A program made the position numbers and the translations under genes. Below are positions 48,620 to 62,937 of a DNA stretch of 64,000 nucleotides, piece by piece. The stretch is taken from NCBI GenBank assembly GCA_039111635.1, contig JBCAQO010000001.1:4030001-4094000 (forward strand). Direction: 5' to 3'. The stretch is from Heterobasidion occidentale (Eukaryota; Basidiomycota; Agaricomycetes; Russulales; Bondarzewiaceae). Position 1 is the first letter of the stretch, and each line of letters begins with the position of its first letter. The notes beneath the pieces are model-generated. The model did not search any database. It was given only the letters and a program-made list of their open reading frames with translations, and was not told where the DNA came from.

Positions 48620-48889
48620 TCAATGTGAATCGGCTTGTATCAAGCTCACTTCCCACCGATACTGTAGATACGTTAATGAAAAACTTCATGTTTTTTTCGT
48701 GAGCCGCACATTTCCAGGGTAATTGAGATAAACGCCCACATTGCGGTGGCCGGAGTCCCGAGAATGTCACCCAAATTGGGCGTCGCGTTGCAGAACGCTT
48801 TCAAAGTTGCGCGCTGCTTGCTCTTCCACTTTGCTAGGCTCTGTCCCTGTTCTGCTCGTCGTCGCCATCGCCATCGCCGCCTTTTACAG
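48620..48889. other. intergenic spacer
   Basis: 270 bp between two plus-strand genes. An antisense frame at 48673-49002 overlaps the next gene's first exon and is taken as a shadow. Confidence 0.5.
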
Positions 48890-49912
48890 ATGTCGAGAGG
48901 TCTTCGATGCTTAAAATTGGCTAGCCACGCGCTGGACGCAGTCAAATCGAGACCTGCATTGACTGCTCGGGCCCCGTCGGGTGAGTTCAAAATATCCTCC
49001 ATCCAGCTAACAGCGCGTTTATTTCCCCAAAGTCACAGCTCGTCGGCGGACATTACATGCCCTTTCTATTCATGATTCGCATCATTCCGTGCCGGAGGCG
49101 CTACCGCACAGCTCGATGTCCACGTCGACACCGTCTACCGCGTCCGGTTCTTCCGATTCGCCGCTGGCGCACCACCTCAACACCCTCTTTGCGCCCTAGA
49201 CTTCAATCAGGAGCTCTCGCAGCGCATATTAACGCACATGAGTCACAAAGAGGCTGTTCAGGGTCACAACGCTCGATTTAGTTTCATGGGTACGTCTTTT
49301 ACTACAAGCAGTTTTTCCTTGCTTGATTGTGCTGAACCCTCTTCCTGCTCGCTATACTATGTCCATCATACGGAACTTCCCATACAATCCAAATTACTCA
49401 TGTCCAGGCCGTCGCGTGCTCCACTCTTATCTCCTTCTCTTCTTGCATTCGTCCCCTGCATCGGCACCTTCACTCGATTACGAGGACGTTGCCTCGCGTG
49501 CACTCAACACTTACATACTCGGCGAGTTTGTTGCACCCCAATGGGCATTGGGTGATGTTATACGGTGGACGCCTGCCCGTCCAATTGAAGACAAGGGTCT
49601 CACGTCCCTGAAGGGCATTGGTCTATATAAGGTGCATGGCACAGTGGTAGAAGCAGTCATGGGCGGAGTTTTCCACCAGTTTGTACGCATTCTGTTCTCT
49701 TGCATTCACATATTCCATGACCCCAGATATATCATGAACTCACTTTATATATTTCAGGGTGGATCGGTCGCACATAGGTTATTTCACACACGACTGCTCC
49801 CCCACATTCTGCTACCGGGCGATCAGAAGGATTGCACGACTCGTTCCATGAACATGCATTGGCGACGTGCGAGAAGATGGGTGGGGCCAATGGACCATTG
49901 GTGCTATCATAG
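48890..49912 (+). CDS. mitochondrial large-subunit ribosomal protein, RNase III fold (mL57/MRPL15-like)
   Basis: Exon 1 from ATG 48890 is a mitochondrial presequence, MSRGLRCLKLASHALDAVKS. Exon 2 contains DSPLAHHLNTLFAP followed by LDFNQELSQRILTHMSHKEA and HNARFSFMG. Exon 3 is RRVLHSYLLLFLHSS, RALNTYILGEFVAPQWALGD and YKVHGTVVEAVMGGVFHQF. Exon 4 has GGSVAHRLFHTRLLPHILLP, then HDSFHEHALATCEKMGGANG ending PLVLS at 49910-49912. The 'THxSxxxxHNxRxxFxGRRxL' layout is that of RNase III-like proteins without the catalytic acidic cluster, as in mitoribosomal members. Frames join only if one base is added at 49194-49196 (CCC) and at 49817-49819 (GGG). It could instead be mL44. Confidence 0.7.
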
Positions 49913-50342
49913 CTATAGACTAAAAGTACAGCGGTCGGTAATATATATGCCAGCTTTCGCCCGTAATATATTCCGTCAGTCATCCAGCACTTTAGCAAAA
50001 TTTAGGCAGCGCTGACGCGTGGAATCTGTCGTAGTATATCTAGATCGCTTTTCATCGTGATCACTGTTGCAAGGTATAAACCTCTGGGTCTAAGGTGGGT
50101 TCAGCTCTGAACATATTGAAGATGGCATGCTGTCGGGGCACTATTCCCGTGATATTCACTTCCACGCCGAGCAATCACCCAAATCATCGATTGACATGTA
50201 CCACTATGTGCAAATGCCTTGTCAGGGGTTTTCTGAATTTCAAAACCGAGAAGTCAGCGAAACTAAGTGTGGGTGCAAGCTTTTCAGATCTAACACAGAG
50301 GTTCTGAGCGACATTATACATTCTTCGTAGCAATGTTTGAGA
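49913..50342. other. intergenic spacer, part of OYE duplication
   Basis: Contains GCCAGCTTTCGCCCGTAATA at about 49950, which recurs as GCCAGCGTTCGCCCGTGATC at about 52470, so the duplicated OYE unit begins upstream in this spacer. Confidence 0.55.
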
Positions 50343-52585
<2,243 letters not shown>

Positions 52586-53906
52586 CTACGCTACAGCGGC
52601 CTTCGTTTCATTGGCAAAAGGCCAATCTATGTAACCCTCGGGTACCGTGTGGGCGTAAAAGGTGTTACGATCATACATCGTGAGAGGAATATCTTCCTTC
52701 AGCCTCAAAATGAGGTCAGGCTGTGACGATCGTGGTCAGAATGTCTGTGTAGACAAGGGTGATTGAGAGACCCACATTGGATATGAAGAACCGTCCAAAG
52801 ACAACGAGCGTGTTATCCTTCTCTGCCGCCTTCAGGGCATCTTCCCTTTTATACCCCCCAGCGGTGAGATACACTTTGGACCCCCAAAGCTTCCGGAACA
52901 CTTCGTTGCTCTGCCCTTGTTTAATCTCTATATCCACGGCACCATAGATACGAGGCTCGACGAGGTGGATGTAGCCGAAATCGGGGTATCGATCGCGAAT
53001 GGTTGCGATCATATATGAGAACGTGGGGATAGGGTCCTTCATGCACATATCTGAATTATGTCGCAATGAGCACAGATATCGCCTTCCAACGTTCAAAACG
53101 AATAGCTAACCTTGGAACTCGCTCCACGGGCTGAAGCGAATGCCCACAACATTCTCGCCCACAGCTTTCGTGACAGCATCGATGACTTCTAATCCGAATC
53201 TGGCCCGGTTCTCGATGGAACCACCATATTCATCTGTGCGATTGTTCGAGACGTCTTGGAGGAACTGATCGGGCAAGTATCCGTTGGCGTTGTGAATTTC
53301 GACCCCGTCGAACCCCGCTTTGTGAACCGCGTTCGAGGCTGCGGTCGCGTAGAGTTGGACGTATTCCTTGATCTCATCCACGATCAATGAGTGAGGTGCA
53401 AGGTCTTGACCTTCTATTTTGACATTCCCCAACGAGACTAGCTGAATATTCCCAGACGAGACACACTTGAAGGAGGGATCCTCGATCACAAGCTGAGCGG
53501 GATCCGCTGCACGCCCGAGGGCCCAGAGCTGTAGGTAGATGAAGGAGCCTTTAGCGTGTACAGCGTCCGTAACCTGATCGTCCCGCATAAGAACAAAACA
53601 ATGAGCTACTTCACGTCAACATCAACGCAACATCGTACCTTTTTCCAAGCCGCAATCTGTTCATCAGACCAAATTCCAGGGACGTCGGCGTATCCTCCAG
53701 CCTGAGGAGCGATGAAAGCCGGTTCTGAGATGATCAGCGTGCCTGGGACGCTCGCGCGTTGGACATAATATTTCACGGCCAAATCGGTGGGAACATGTTG
53801 CGCATTTGCGCGGAAACGCGTCATGGGAGCCATGACTATGCGGTGTTGGAGTTTGGCATTTCCAACTGTCAAGGGCTGGAAAAGCTGAGGGGAAGGGCTC
53901 GACATG
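52586..53906 (-). CDS. old yellow enzyme, copy B
   Basis: Same architecture and near-identical exons to copy [21 protein letters not shown] begins it, and VEIHNANGYLPDQFLQDVSN holds the active-site pair. The SNEVFRKLWGSKVYLTAGGY block is in frame here, as are KREDALKAA and VVFGRFFISNVG. It ends [12 protein letters not shown] at 52586-52588. Copy B carries a short in-frame insertion in the loop after PSFKCVSSGN (SSGNIQLVSLGNVKIEG), which partly repeats neighbouring sequence. This loop lies near the active-site face in the family, so the copies may differ in substrate range; that is inference. Confidence 0.93.
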
Positions 53907-53974
53907 GGCACAAAGAGAAGATGATGGCGGTGTGAAATGCAGATGACTTGTGCAGGTCGCCAGACAGTCTGTCG

Positions 53975-53982
53975 ATTATATA
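53975..53982 (-). promoter_or_regulatory. TATA-like box of OYE copy B
   Basis: TATATAAT on the minus strand about 70 bp before the ATG of copy B. Confidence 0.5.
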
Positions 53983-54856
53983 GGAATTTTTGAGCCCTAT
54001 GAATCATGATGTTTGATTTGACGACGATTAGCGACGATTCCAGATAGGAGAGAGCATACCGCCGACTCAGGGCCGTGGAGATCAGCAAAGTCGGCCAGAT
54101 CACCAATTGTCGAGTTCTTCTCCGAAGTCCGTTGTCGATCTGATGTACTCATGGCAAGGGTCTCACCAACGCATCGCATTGTATGCAGTAATATACACCT
54201 GGCTCGGTTATCACACCCTGTTGATGCTGAGCGCTGAGCGCTAATCAACTAATCGCTGCGCGCCAATCGTTGAGTCTTGAGTGAATTTGCAGCCGCATCA
54301 TGAAGCGACTCCTATATATCAGTCGGAAAGCGTGAGCGGGCGTTTCACGACCTCTGATTTCATATAAGAAGTGCTGCACTTAGTCTCATGGCATATCTTG
54401 ACTCAAGCGCAGAAAATCATGGAGTCCTTGTGAATGCGCATTGCAAACGGCGGGTGGATGATCGATGATAACCGTGCTGCAAGCTCGGAGCTAGCAGACG
54501 AGAGCATTTATATGACAGCATATGTCCGTCTGCTGCGAATTGCCAGTATTGCCTTCAAAAGTTCGTGGTGGAGAGGATGCCAGCAGAGAAGCCAGTATAG
54601 CTCTTCGCGTCTTCGCCGGGGCAGGGCTACTTGGGCGACGGCAAGCTCGAGATGTTATGGGATTTTGGGATTTCCGTAAGCTGGCACAGTTTCGCAAATT
54701 GCACTGAAGTGTCGCAGAACGACTGTGGAACAGCTGTCAGCGATGGGGACGGAGAGATTTTACTGGTAAGGATATTTTGTCAAGGCGGGGCACTCGGGCC
54801 GGTGAAGCCTTGACCCCAGACCCGGCAGCTGCCGAAGGTCATTACCCCGCACTCCA
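53983..54856. other. spacer between divergent genes
   Basis: Includes the duplicated OYE upstream block (54010-54130) and the promoter of the E2 gene. Frames at 54434-54679 have no family motif. Confidence 0.5.
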
Positions 54857-56616
54857 ATGCTGCTCCTCCGTTCATCGCGTCGTCTTCTCGGTCGTCCAGC
54901 CTTCCGTTCTCACTTTCACTCCTCTCAATCAATTTGGGCTACGCGTAAAGTCCTTCAGAAGTTCAAGCTCGCCGATATTGGAGAGGGAATCACAGAATGC
55001 GAGGTCATAAAGTGGTCAGTTCATGGTCCGGCCGTGATCCGCTCAGTCCATACCCTCCAGCATCCATGAATTTACGCTGCGAATTTCCATCTGCAGGAGT
55101 GTAACACCATCATGGAACATCAGCGCATTCGATCCTCTCTGCGAGGTACAGAGTGATAAAGCTAGTGTTGAAATCACCAGCCCTTTCGACGGAACGGTGA
55201 AGGAGATTCTAGTCCAAGAGGGAGAGGTGGCGAAGGTCGGCGAAGATCTCTGCATAATAGAAGTTGATGAAGAGTGTCCGGTGAAGAAACGCCGCTGTCA
55301 GAACCAGCGCGCCCTCCCCCTCACCAGGTTCAGGAAACTATCGACTCTGCTGATCATGCGTCCTCGGGTGATGGCGTTTCATCACCACCACAAATTCAGG
55401 GCGACGCTTCTCAACCTTCTGAGCCGCGCCGGTCTCATCCACTCGATCCTAACCGCGCAGAGCAAGCGTTTGTGAAGAACACGAAGGATGTTCTCGCTTT
55501 ACCTGCAGTACGGCATTTCGCACGTCTGAGTGGCGTCGACTTGTCTCTGCTTGCTCCCGGGAGTGGAAAGAATGGGAGGATTGAGAAGTCGGATGTCGAG
55601 GGATATCTTTCTCGTGGGAAGCAGGCGGCAAGCACACAGACGAGGGCCCGTGAAGCAGTCTCTTTGGAGGAGGACGTCGTCGTCGAACTTGGGAGGACAA
55701 GATATGGCATGTGGAAGGCTATGACGAAGGTCGGTTCATCTAAGATTTCAATGTCATCTGGCAGCTCACTTGAATCTTTAGAGCCTGGAGATACCTCATT
55801 TCGGGTAAGCAATGATTTAGGTTGTGTCCCGGCGCATCGCTAATCCTTTCGTAGTTATTCAACTTATCTAGATTTGACGGCTTTGCACAATATCCTGCCC
55901 ATATTAAATGCCCACATTCCAGAACACTACCTACCAGCTCCTTCTACTCCGCCCCCTTGGCCTCAGTCTCTCCTACATCGCTATATCCTCCACCTTGTCC
56001 ACCGCCTGTTCTAGACACAGGAAGGTACACGAAATTAACTTACTTGCCCATCCTCTTGAAGACCCTGTCCAAGGCTATGGTAGAATGGCCGCTCCTACGC
56101 TCCTCCATCACACCAACAGCATCTTCTCTTCCGCCCAATGCCAAGCCCACGATCACCATTCGCCCCCACGCCGACATCAGCATCGCTCTCTCTACCCCTA
56201 CAGGTCTCTACACACCTACGCTCCAGCGCGTCGACACGCACTCAATATACGCGCTTGCCTCGTCGCTCAAACACCTCTCTCACCTTGGCAGACAGGTCCC
56301 AAGCGGCCTCACCCTCGCTGAGCTCCCCAAGCGCGGGGGGACGCTGACCGTCTCGAACGTCGGCGCGATCGGTGCGGGCGAATTCGCCGCGCCCGTGCTT
56401 GTGCCCGGCGGCGGAGTAGCTATCGTAGCTCTCGGGCGTGCGCGCTGGGAGTGGGACGTTAATCGTGGAGACGGGAAGGGTGAGCGACGGCTCAAGGTCG
56501 GTGTTAGTTGGAGTGCGGATCACCGTGTTGTGGAGGGCGCAGAGCTGGCGGCGTTTGTTGAATGCTGGAGAGCATACGTCGAGCAACCTGAACGGATGAT
56601 TGCAGAGGGTGTGTGA
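54857..56616 (+). CDS. lipoamide acyltransferase E2 of branched-chain keto-acid dehydrogenase
   Basis: Core of the mitochondrial complex that oxidises branched-chain 2-oxo acids. Presequence MLLLRSSRRLLGRPAFRSHF, then lipoyl domain: KFKLADIGEGITECEVIKWS, PLCEVQSDKASVEITSPFDG (lipoyl Lys in SDKAS), TVKEILVQEGEVAKVGEDLC. The E1/E3-binding domain is ALPAVRHFARLSGVDLSLLA with GRIEKSDVEGYL. The catalytic domain has IPHFGYSSNLDLTALHNILP, YTKLTYLPILLKTLSKAMVE, SGLTLAELPKRGGTLTVSNV, GAIGAGEFAAPVLVPGG, and WSADHRVVEGAELAAFVECW. The usual His-x-x-x-Asp-Gly motif reads HRVVEG, with Glu for Asp. The frame slips by one base after EVDEE near 55273. Acts in the same pathway as the aminotransferase at 15.8 kb. 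Confidence 0.92.
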
Positions 56617-57946
56617 GATTATGTTGTGTGATTGCTCTGCAGCCAGAGTTGTGTACTTTATACCGAGTAAATTCAATATTCCCTGGAAGTGATCTCAAAT
56701 GTCGATGAAGGAGAATTTGCCAGCGACTGTTTTTTCTCACCTCCTCGCTCGCGAGTATTTACCCAAGACTTGGTTCCAGTATCGTCATACACCGACTTTA
56801 GCTCCAGGTTTGTCCTCGCTCTTTAGATGTATTTCGGATGGCGGGAGTTGTTGAGCGTCCGGCAAATGCCGAATCCCTTGATCTCAGCGGCACTGCCACG
56901 GTTCCGCACCATCGGGAAATTGGCAGCGAAATGACATTCTTATATAAAGTAATATAAGCTATGTAATAACCATAATATATCCAATACTTTTACATCGTAC
57001 GGGCAAGCCATACATGAGGCGGCACGGTTGGTAGATACCACAACATCCCTCAGGCTTCCCGAACTTCACAAAGAATATCAGATATGGGATTAGAAGGTGA
57101 AGATGAGCAGGAATGCAACACCGATGACCTCTGGTAAGCAAAAGATTAAAGATAATGAAGTGACATATCAATCATACTTCTGGGTACACAGCACAAGTAT
57201 CTAGTCAAGTAATGCCCGGTGATGTTGGTGAAACTCTCCATCAACAACAGGTTGACAGCAAATGTCAAGAAATGGAGGAAATATAGCCATGGTTCAAGGT
57301 TGATGCACATGCATCGGAGGGACAGCCCTCGAGACAGCCAACAAGAATGTTATGTGATTCAAAGTAGTACCAATCATTGTAATAGACGGCGGGATTTGCG
57401 AAGGCTATTATCTTTGTCAGACTGATGTTCTCGGCCAACACATGCAAGAATTTTAGATAAGATCAACCTACATCAGGGAGAAGGGTTTCGTAAAGGTCAA
57501 TAAGAAAGCCGAATTGTCAGCAATAGAGCCTACCTTTATAATTAACGATGGAGTTGCCGGTGCCGACAATCCTTGCCAGACTGACGTTCACGGCCAACAC
57601 ATGCGAGAGTGACAATGTTCGTCCAGACTTGATCGCGCAACATCAGCGCGATACTGAGTCTGAATGTGAGTAAAAATGAATCAGAAGCAAAATGATTGCG
57701 AAATGCAGTAAGAAAGCCGCACGATTGACTGCGATTATCAAGACCTGGACATATGATGGAGTCCGGTCAGGCTTGACACATTAATTGTTCAAATGATTAA
57801 GAAATAGCAACGTCTAGCGAGGATATCTACTATTGTAACTAATTATGATGATTGCAGAAGCTACTATCATTGGAAGGAAAGATATAGTCCCTTCTGCACA
57901 CAAGATGAAGCGACAGATGATAGGCATTGATACCGTGAAAAGCATA
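56617..57946. other. 1.3-kb gap with a diverged direct repeat
   Basis: No gene seen. Two related stretches, about 57415-57450 and 57575-57612, share CGGCCAACACATGC, and each is followed by related AATAAGAAAGCCG / AGTAAGAAAGCCG sequence (about 57500 and 57708). This indicates an old local duplication with a spacing of roughly 160-200 bp. Confidence 0.45.
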
Positions 57947-59090
57947 TTATACTGCCCGACGTCTAGTACGTTCCTCAACGGTAGGCTCCCTTGAGATAGG
58001 ATCCTTCCTCGCCTCAGCCGCTTTTCCTGAGCCCTTCTTTCTCTGATCTTGGCCAGCGCACTGTTGGTTGATGCTGCGGGGTGAGCTGAAGAAAAACTGG
58101 GAAAAATCTGACTTCAAAGAATGTCAGAAAGGGTCGAAGATACTTTGAGATACGTACCAGTTCCACCATAATAATAGCGCGTCAACTTCCTCCTTTTCCT
58201 CCACATCCTCAAACAATTCCAATACACTATTGAAGAAACGCTCTGAGTCGGTGACAGTATCTGTTCGAGAAAATACAGCTGACGACGAGAGGGAAAATCG
58301 AGCCTAGAAAGGGGAATCAGAAGCAACATGCGAAGGGGTCTCTTAACAGCTACCTGCGTGGCAATGTAAGCGATCGATGCCGGTGTGACGCATTTCATAC
58401 CGTGAATCCGCGCGTTCCCAGACCTTGTGGCCCTCGCATCCTTTTCCACTGAACTTGGAGATGTAAACACGTGCTTATAGGCCTATGAACATCAGCATGC
58501 GAGTTCGTCGAAAGTACCAGATAGAAACATACTGAGACGAGCAGCTGGCTCTTGAAAAGCCCCTTCCATGGGTCATCAGAATCGTACCGATAACCAGCAT
58601 ATAGAAAAATGGGCCACTGGTCTCCTGGAATAAGCATTTCACCGTCTCGCAATTTCCGTTTGATACTGTTCGAGTGAGATGAACGGGAAAAAATGAGATT
58701 ATTTGATCTTACTCAGGATTCGACCAATCCAATCCTGCAGGGCAAAGCAGCGCTCCTGTCTGTTCATGGCGAAAGCCCCGATCTGATTTCATGTTACGGG
58801 AGAGTGGCAATAAGGGATTGGCCTCGAGGAGTGATCCAATCGAGGATAGGGCCTTTCATACTCTTTGTATCGTCCGATCTAGCGCTAGACACCCCTTTTT
58901 GAATCTGCCCTACCGTTAAATAGCCACACTCAAGGTGATGCGGTCACACTTACTAGTTCCCCTATGTGCATGATCTCCTCGTCAGAGCCTTCCTGTAGGC
59001 GCTCTTCAAGATGGGGGACCATCCGAAGTAATTCTTCATAAACCTTGTACTCCCGCCTCTGCCTATCAAACAATGAAACACGCAGTGCAT
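57947..59090 (-). CDS. DUF6698-type agaricomycete protein
   Basis: A family of unknown function seen, as far as I recall, only in basidiomycetes and often in many copies. Exons in order: YKVYEELLRMVPHLEERLQE (about 59020), KGVSSARSDDTKSMKGPILD with WITPRGQSLIATL, KSDRGFRHEQTGALLCPAGL, GDQWPIFLYAGYRYDSDDPW with KGLFKSQLLVS, then VFTSPSSVEKDARATRSGNA with RIHGMKCVTPASIAYIATQ, and SRTDTVTDSERFFNSVLELF with EEVDALLLWWN. A charged C-terminal tail (LAKIRERRAQEKRLRR) follows. Start and exact stop are uncertain: the 5' exon before YKVYEELL was not identified, and the last frame shifts near 58020. The conserved blocks are intact, so the gene is probably active. Confidence 0.7.
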
Positions 59091-59653
59091 GACAAGAATG
59101 ATTGATTCAGCGAGTTGGCCTTAGATAGGAACGGCTCACTCATATGTCAAGGACTCAGGCTCCTCAGCCAGCTCTCCCATTCTAAGAAGACCACGTGTGA
59201 TTATAGACTGGACGTTGCAAAGAGCGTGTACAGTCCGTCCAAAATGACGACCGTGATGAACAAGCGGATCTGTGAGACACCTTGCGGAGGGTCAGAGGTC
59301 GCCCAGGCAGGCGAGGCAAAGTAGTGCTTACGGCCTTTTCCTGGGGCCTAGTTGAAGAGCACTAGGCTGACGTTTATCACCAAGAGAGTGGTCCTCAGGC
59401 ATGGAAGTAAGAACGGTGCGTCGATGAGAAAACGGGCGTGGGACCTGGTATCGCGTCCAAAGTTTTTAACGAGCGAGCAAGCGAACGAGTCATAAACTAT
59501 GGTGAGTCAGAAAGTCAGTGGGAGTCAGAGCGAGTCACCTCGGGTAGGAGGAGGAAGGTCGGGCTTCGGGTATCCAAGCCAATTCGAAGCGACCCTCAAG
59601 GGTATTTAGGACATTGACCTGCTCAAGGCCATCTCATCCTGCACTGCCTAGCC
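59091..59653. other. spacer between divergent genes
   Basis: About 560 bp that probably includes the unseen 5' exon of the DUF6698 gene. A tract of GAGTCAG/GAGCGAGTCA repeats is present at 59502-59540. Confidence 0.4.
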
Positions 59654-60667
59654 ATGTCGTCCCAACCTTTAACTCGCGAATCACTGGTCATCTCCATCCC
59701 TTCTCGTCATCGCCGATACCTGGACAAGGTTCGGGGATCTGACAACGCGGTTTTTCAGTACGACATTCAAACAGGGGAGATGATTCCATGGAAGTGGTGG
59801 GTCTTGTCACCTCAAAAATTTGAAATGTCTGACGCACAATGCAGGCCCGTAAGCTTAAGGGAGGGGGACCGTGTCGTGCCTTCGTCTCTGAGGAAACACC
59901 GCCTGACGAATAGATTTCTCGGGCCGTGTTGTTTGTGCCCCTTGCTCGAGAGAAACGGACCACCGGTGTTCACGGAGGCAGCTATGTATCTTGCAACGTC
60001 GGGTCCTTTCCATGGTCAATACATTGCTCGATGCGCACATGGAGTGTGTGGATATATAGGTCAGTCCCCATCCAATGAGCGTGAATACACACGACTTACC
60101 AATCTCACAAGTTCGCCTCGAGCATGCCTACCAACGTATTGGTTGTCCAGTGCATATGTACGCGCCTCGTGGTGAGCACCTCGAGATCAATCTCTAGGTC
60201 TAGAATTGACTCCCACGCAGAGGCAACCGAAGCGCGCCCACGACCAGTGCTACACTTTAGCGAAGCAGGATATGTCCCCCTGAACCCCTTTCCAATGCCT
60301 CTGAAACGCACTCACGCACAAATCGGTGAGTGTCAGTACCTGTTTGACATTCAGGTGTAACTCACTCACCATTTCAGATGTAACCTCGAACGAAAACCCA
60401 CTTCTCCGCCTTGTGCAAAGGCGCCGTGTCTCTACTCAATATCGACCAAACCCGTTGTATGACCTCCTTCGACAGATGGACACGAACATTTATCCAGGTG
60501 TTTCCGAAGAGGCCTTTTCCAAATTCTTTGTGAAGTGCTCCTGTCGATTGATCACGACCCGTCGGGCCTTCGCTCACCACGAATGCCCGTTGGAAGTAAT
60601 TGATCTCACCACAGATTCAGATAATCAAGGGGGAGATACCGATGAGGAGCAAGCTACAGAACTCTAG
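59654..60667 (+). CDS. cysteine-rich basidiomycete protein of unknown function
   Basis: Begins MSSQPLTRESLVISIPSRHR. The first exon has CCLC (about residue 97) and GQYIARCAHGVCGYI, a spacing that recalls GRF-type zinc ribbons but lacks their full signature. An intron (about 60059-60112) leads to RLEHAYQRIGCPVHMYAPRG. After one frame slip come PVLHFSEAGYVPLNPFPMPL and, past a second intron (about 60325-60378), DVTSNENPLLRLVQRRRVST. The last part is YPGVSEEAFSKFFVKCSCRL, TTRRAFAHHECPLEVIDLTT ending DTDEEQATEL. EVIDLTTDSD matches the consensus of SUMO-interacting motifs next to acidic residues. A Ulp1-type SUMO protease lies next door, convergent. I do not recognise a catalytic domain. Confidence 0.6.
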
Positions 60668-60863
60668 AAAATTAGTACCAAAGCGTTGACACCATAGGAT
60701 TCATATACAGCCATTACAGTCAGCATAGAATTAATGTACAGCCATTAGACTCAACACCATAGGATTGATACGTAGCCACTCATTTCAATATGAACCGGCT
60801 CATATGCATGAAGATCAAGTTGTGGGAATGGTAAAAGTGCGTATTAAGGGAAGAACCAAAGAC
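60668..60863. other. convergent 3' spacer with short repeat
   Basis: Holds a near-repeat, ATACAGCCATTACAGTCAGCA and GTACAGCCATTAGACTCAACA, each followed by a GGATT(C/G)ATA box, at about 60706-60765. Nothing else seen. Confidence 0.4.
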
Positions 60864-62937
60864 TCAATGGTCAGCAAGTCTGCGAGACAGAACAGTAGTG
60901 GCCATGTTCTACAGACTCGACAGCATATGACTTTGAGTCTGCACATTACGCTACGTACTCACCTTCCCGAGAGCTGTTGCCATTCATCAGAAAGTTTGAG
61001 GAGTTCTGCCTTCAGCATCTCACGCATGGTGGGAACGACGCCCGCCTCCCATTCTATTTCTGCCCCTGATGCATGCCCCTTCTTCAATGTCTTGCATGAT
61101 GGCCCAAGGGCAATAGATCAGGATTCGTGATAGCAAGCATCGTGAAGACTTACCGATGTCGGTCTCATGAACATATCCGGGTTTTTCATGAAAAGATAGT
61201 TGAAGTGGAGAAGGTACAAGCCACAATCATACTGATTGGGTTGCATGGGCACCTGACGAGGACATTCATTCGAGGCATACATCATACACAACAAATGTGA
61301 CCCACCTCAAACTGTTTTGCATGCGGTTCGAACAGAGGCGTGATATTGATTCGGGCCTTGACCTCCTCACATAGATACTCAGCTAAGCGCCGGCCCGTAT
61401 TCCGACGCTTTCGGTTGAGAGAATCGAATATAAAGATTTGCGTACTGGCAAAGATCAATTAGGAGTAACAGTGAAACGATCATCATCGTTATGGCTCACG
61501 CGTGGACCCAACTTGATGTAGTCGAGCCTTCGCTATCCGACAACATAGTCCATCCAAGTCGGTGCGCCGAATCAACGGCAAAAACAGTATTGTATTTAGC
61601 TGGCGGGCGCTCGAATAGGCCTTGTGGATGGCTTATGACTGCCAAGTACCAATGCTGTTCCGCCCTATCAGTCATGTCTCAGCAATGTAGTCACGGAACT
61701 AAGAAGCTTGCTCGCACTCATCATGTATAGGGACGATCAAGAACTTCTTGCTGAAGATATCGACTCTGTTTGTATGACTTTTGGCTGCTTCATAGCCAGC
61801 TCGTCTACGAAAAAAAATAAGCGATCTTCACAGCGCTCCATGAGACGTAACTCACAATCGCGTATAGAAAAACGTGCTATATATGTGTACCTGGTCCATA
61901 GCAACAGAATCCTTCACCCTTGACTTGGCATACCACAGTCTTTGTGTTCATATGAGCGAGCACTCGGGTTTCGGATAAAATCGAACACTTACTTTAAACC
62001 AAGATTGATGAGATTATCATTTAAGAATCTGCGAGGTTTTAGTCGCTCCATATCCTGTGGTCCGATATCAATCGCGCCATGGCCAACAAAGGGGTAAGTC
62101 AAAATACTGTAGAAAGTCGAGAATAAGTGACAATTTGTATGTATTCATTGATACATACATCGCGCGAGTGTCCGATCGAGCAGATGAGTCAGATTGCTTT
62201 GGCAAAGGTACTTTCGTGGGCAGCTCTACCTCAACATCATCATCTTCAGACGTGAGAGAACTGAGTGGAGAGGATGGAGGAATAGGTAATGCCTCTGAGA
62301 CCGTTGGCAACGAAGCATCCTCTAGAGCTGATGCTGGAGTATTTGAGGAATTGAAGAGAGGTGGGGGCGCCGGCACGGTTCCTGTGCCAGATCGTGGAAA
62401 ACCAGTGTCAAGAGATGATGCTTGTGTGCGAGATGTTTTGATTGGCTTTGAGCCAAGAGACAAAAGAGGCTTCGTTTTTGAGATATATCGTGGCGAGATT
62501 GTGTTCGAGGCTACCGCTATAGTTGAAGAATTTTTTGATTCATAGAAAGACTTCTGTCGGCGTACGGCAAATGTAGGATGCGAAGATGCTGCACTCTGTT
62601 GCAAGGGTCGTTCGGATCGTGCCGCATGTTTCCTATGGTATGATCTATATCGGCGGCGTCTGGAAGGCACGCATATCAGACTTACGCAATGGGGCACAAA
62701 GCAGACTTGGATAACACCCGCTTAGTGTGCGCAAGAGGCGATGGCACTCGCAAGGTGCTGGGTGGCAGAGACGCACTAGCATAATCTTGTGTGAGAAAGG
62801 CTGAGATCGTGCGTGACAGAGTGAACATACCTCGCCGACGCAAACCCCATAACAGCGTGCATCCTCGCCACAAGATCCTTCGGCGGTGGTTTCTTCATGG
62901 AGCGAGCTAGCTCCGCATCTTCAGGATTCAATAGCAT
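60864..62937 (-). CDS. ULP1: Ulp1-type SUMO protease (C48)
   Basis: Processes SUMO precursor and removes SUMO from targets. N-terminal exons (MLLNPEDAELARSMKKPPPK from 62937) are followed by a low-complexity Ser/Pro-rich region (about 62060-62600), expected to be disordered. The protease domain begins GHGAIDIGPQDMERLKPRRF with LNDNLINLGLK. It continues DQVHIYSTFFYTRL, RWTEKIDIFSKKFLIVPIHD-type sequence, and QHWYLAVISHPQGLFERPPA (catalytic His). The Asp is in QIFIFDSLNRKRRNTGRRL, and the nucleophile in MQPNQYDCGLYLLHFNYLFM. The C-terminus ELLKLSDEWQQLSGR splices to LADH and a stop at 60864-60866. The catalytic triad is complete. About eight introns. Confidence 0.87.

Noticed and set aside
48673..49002. 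109-codon minus-strand frame
   Set aside because: Overlaps the first exon of the mitochondrial protein; the plus strand has a presequence and conserved downstream exons.
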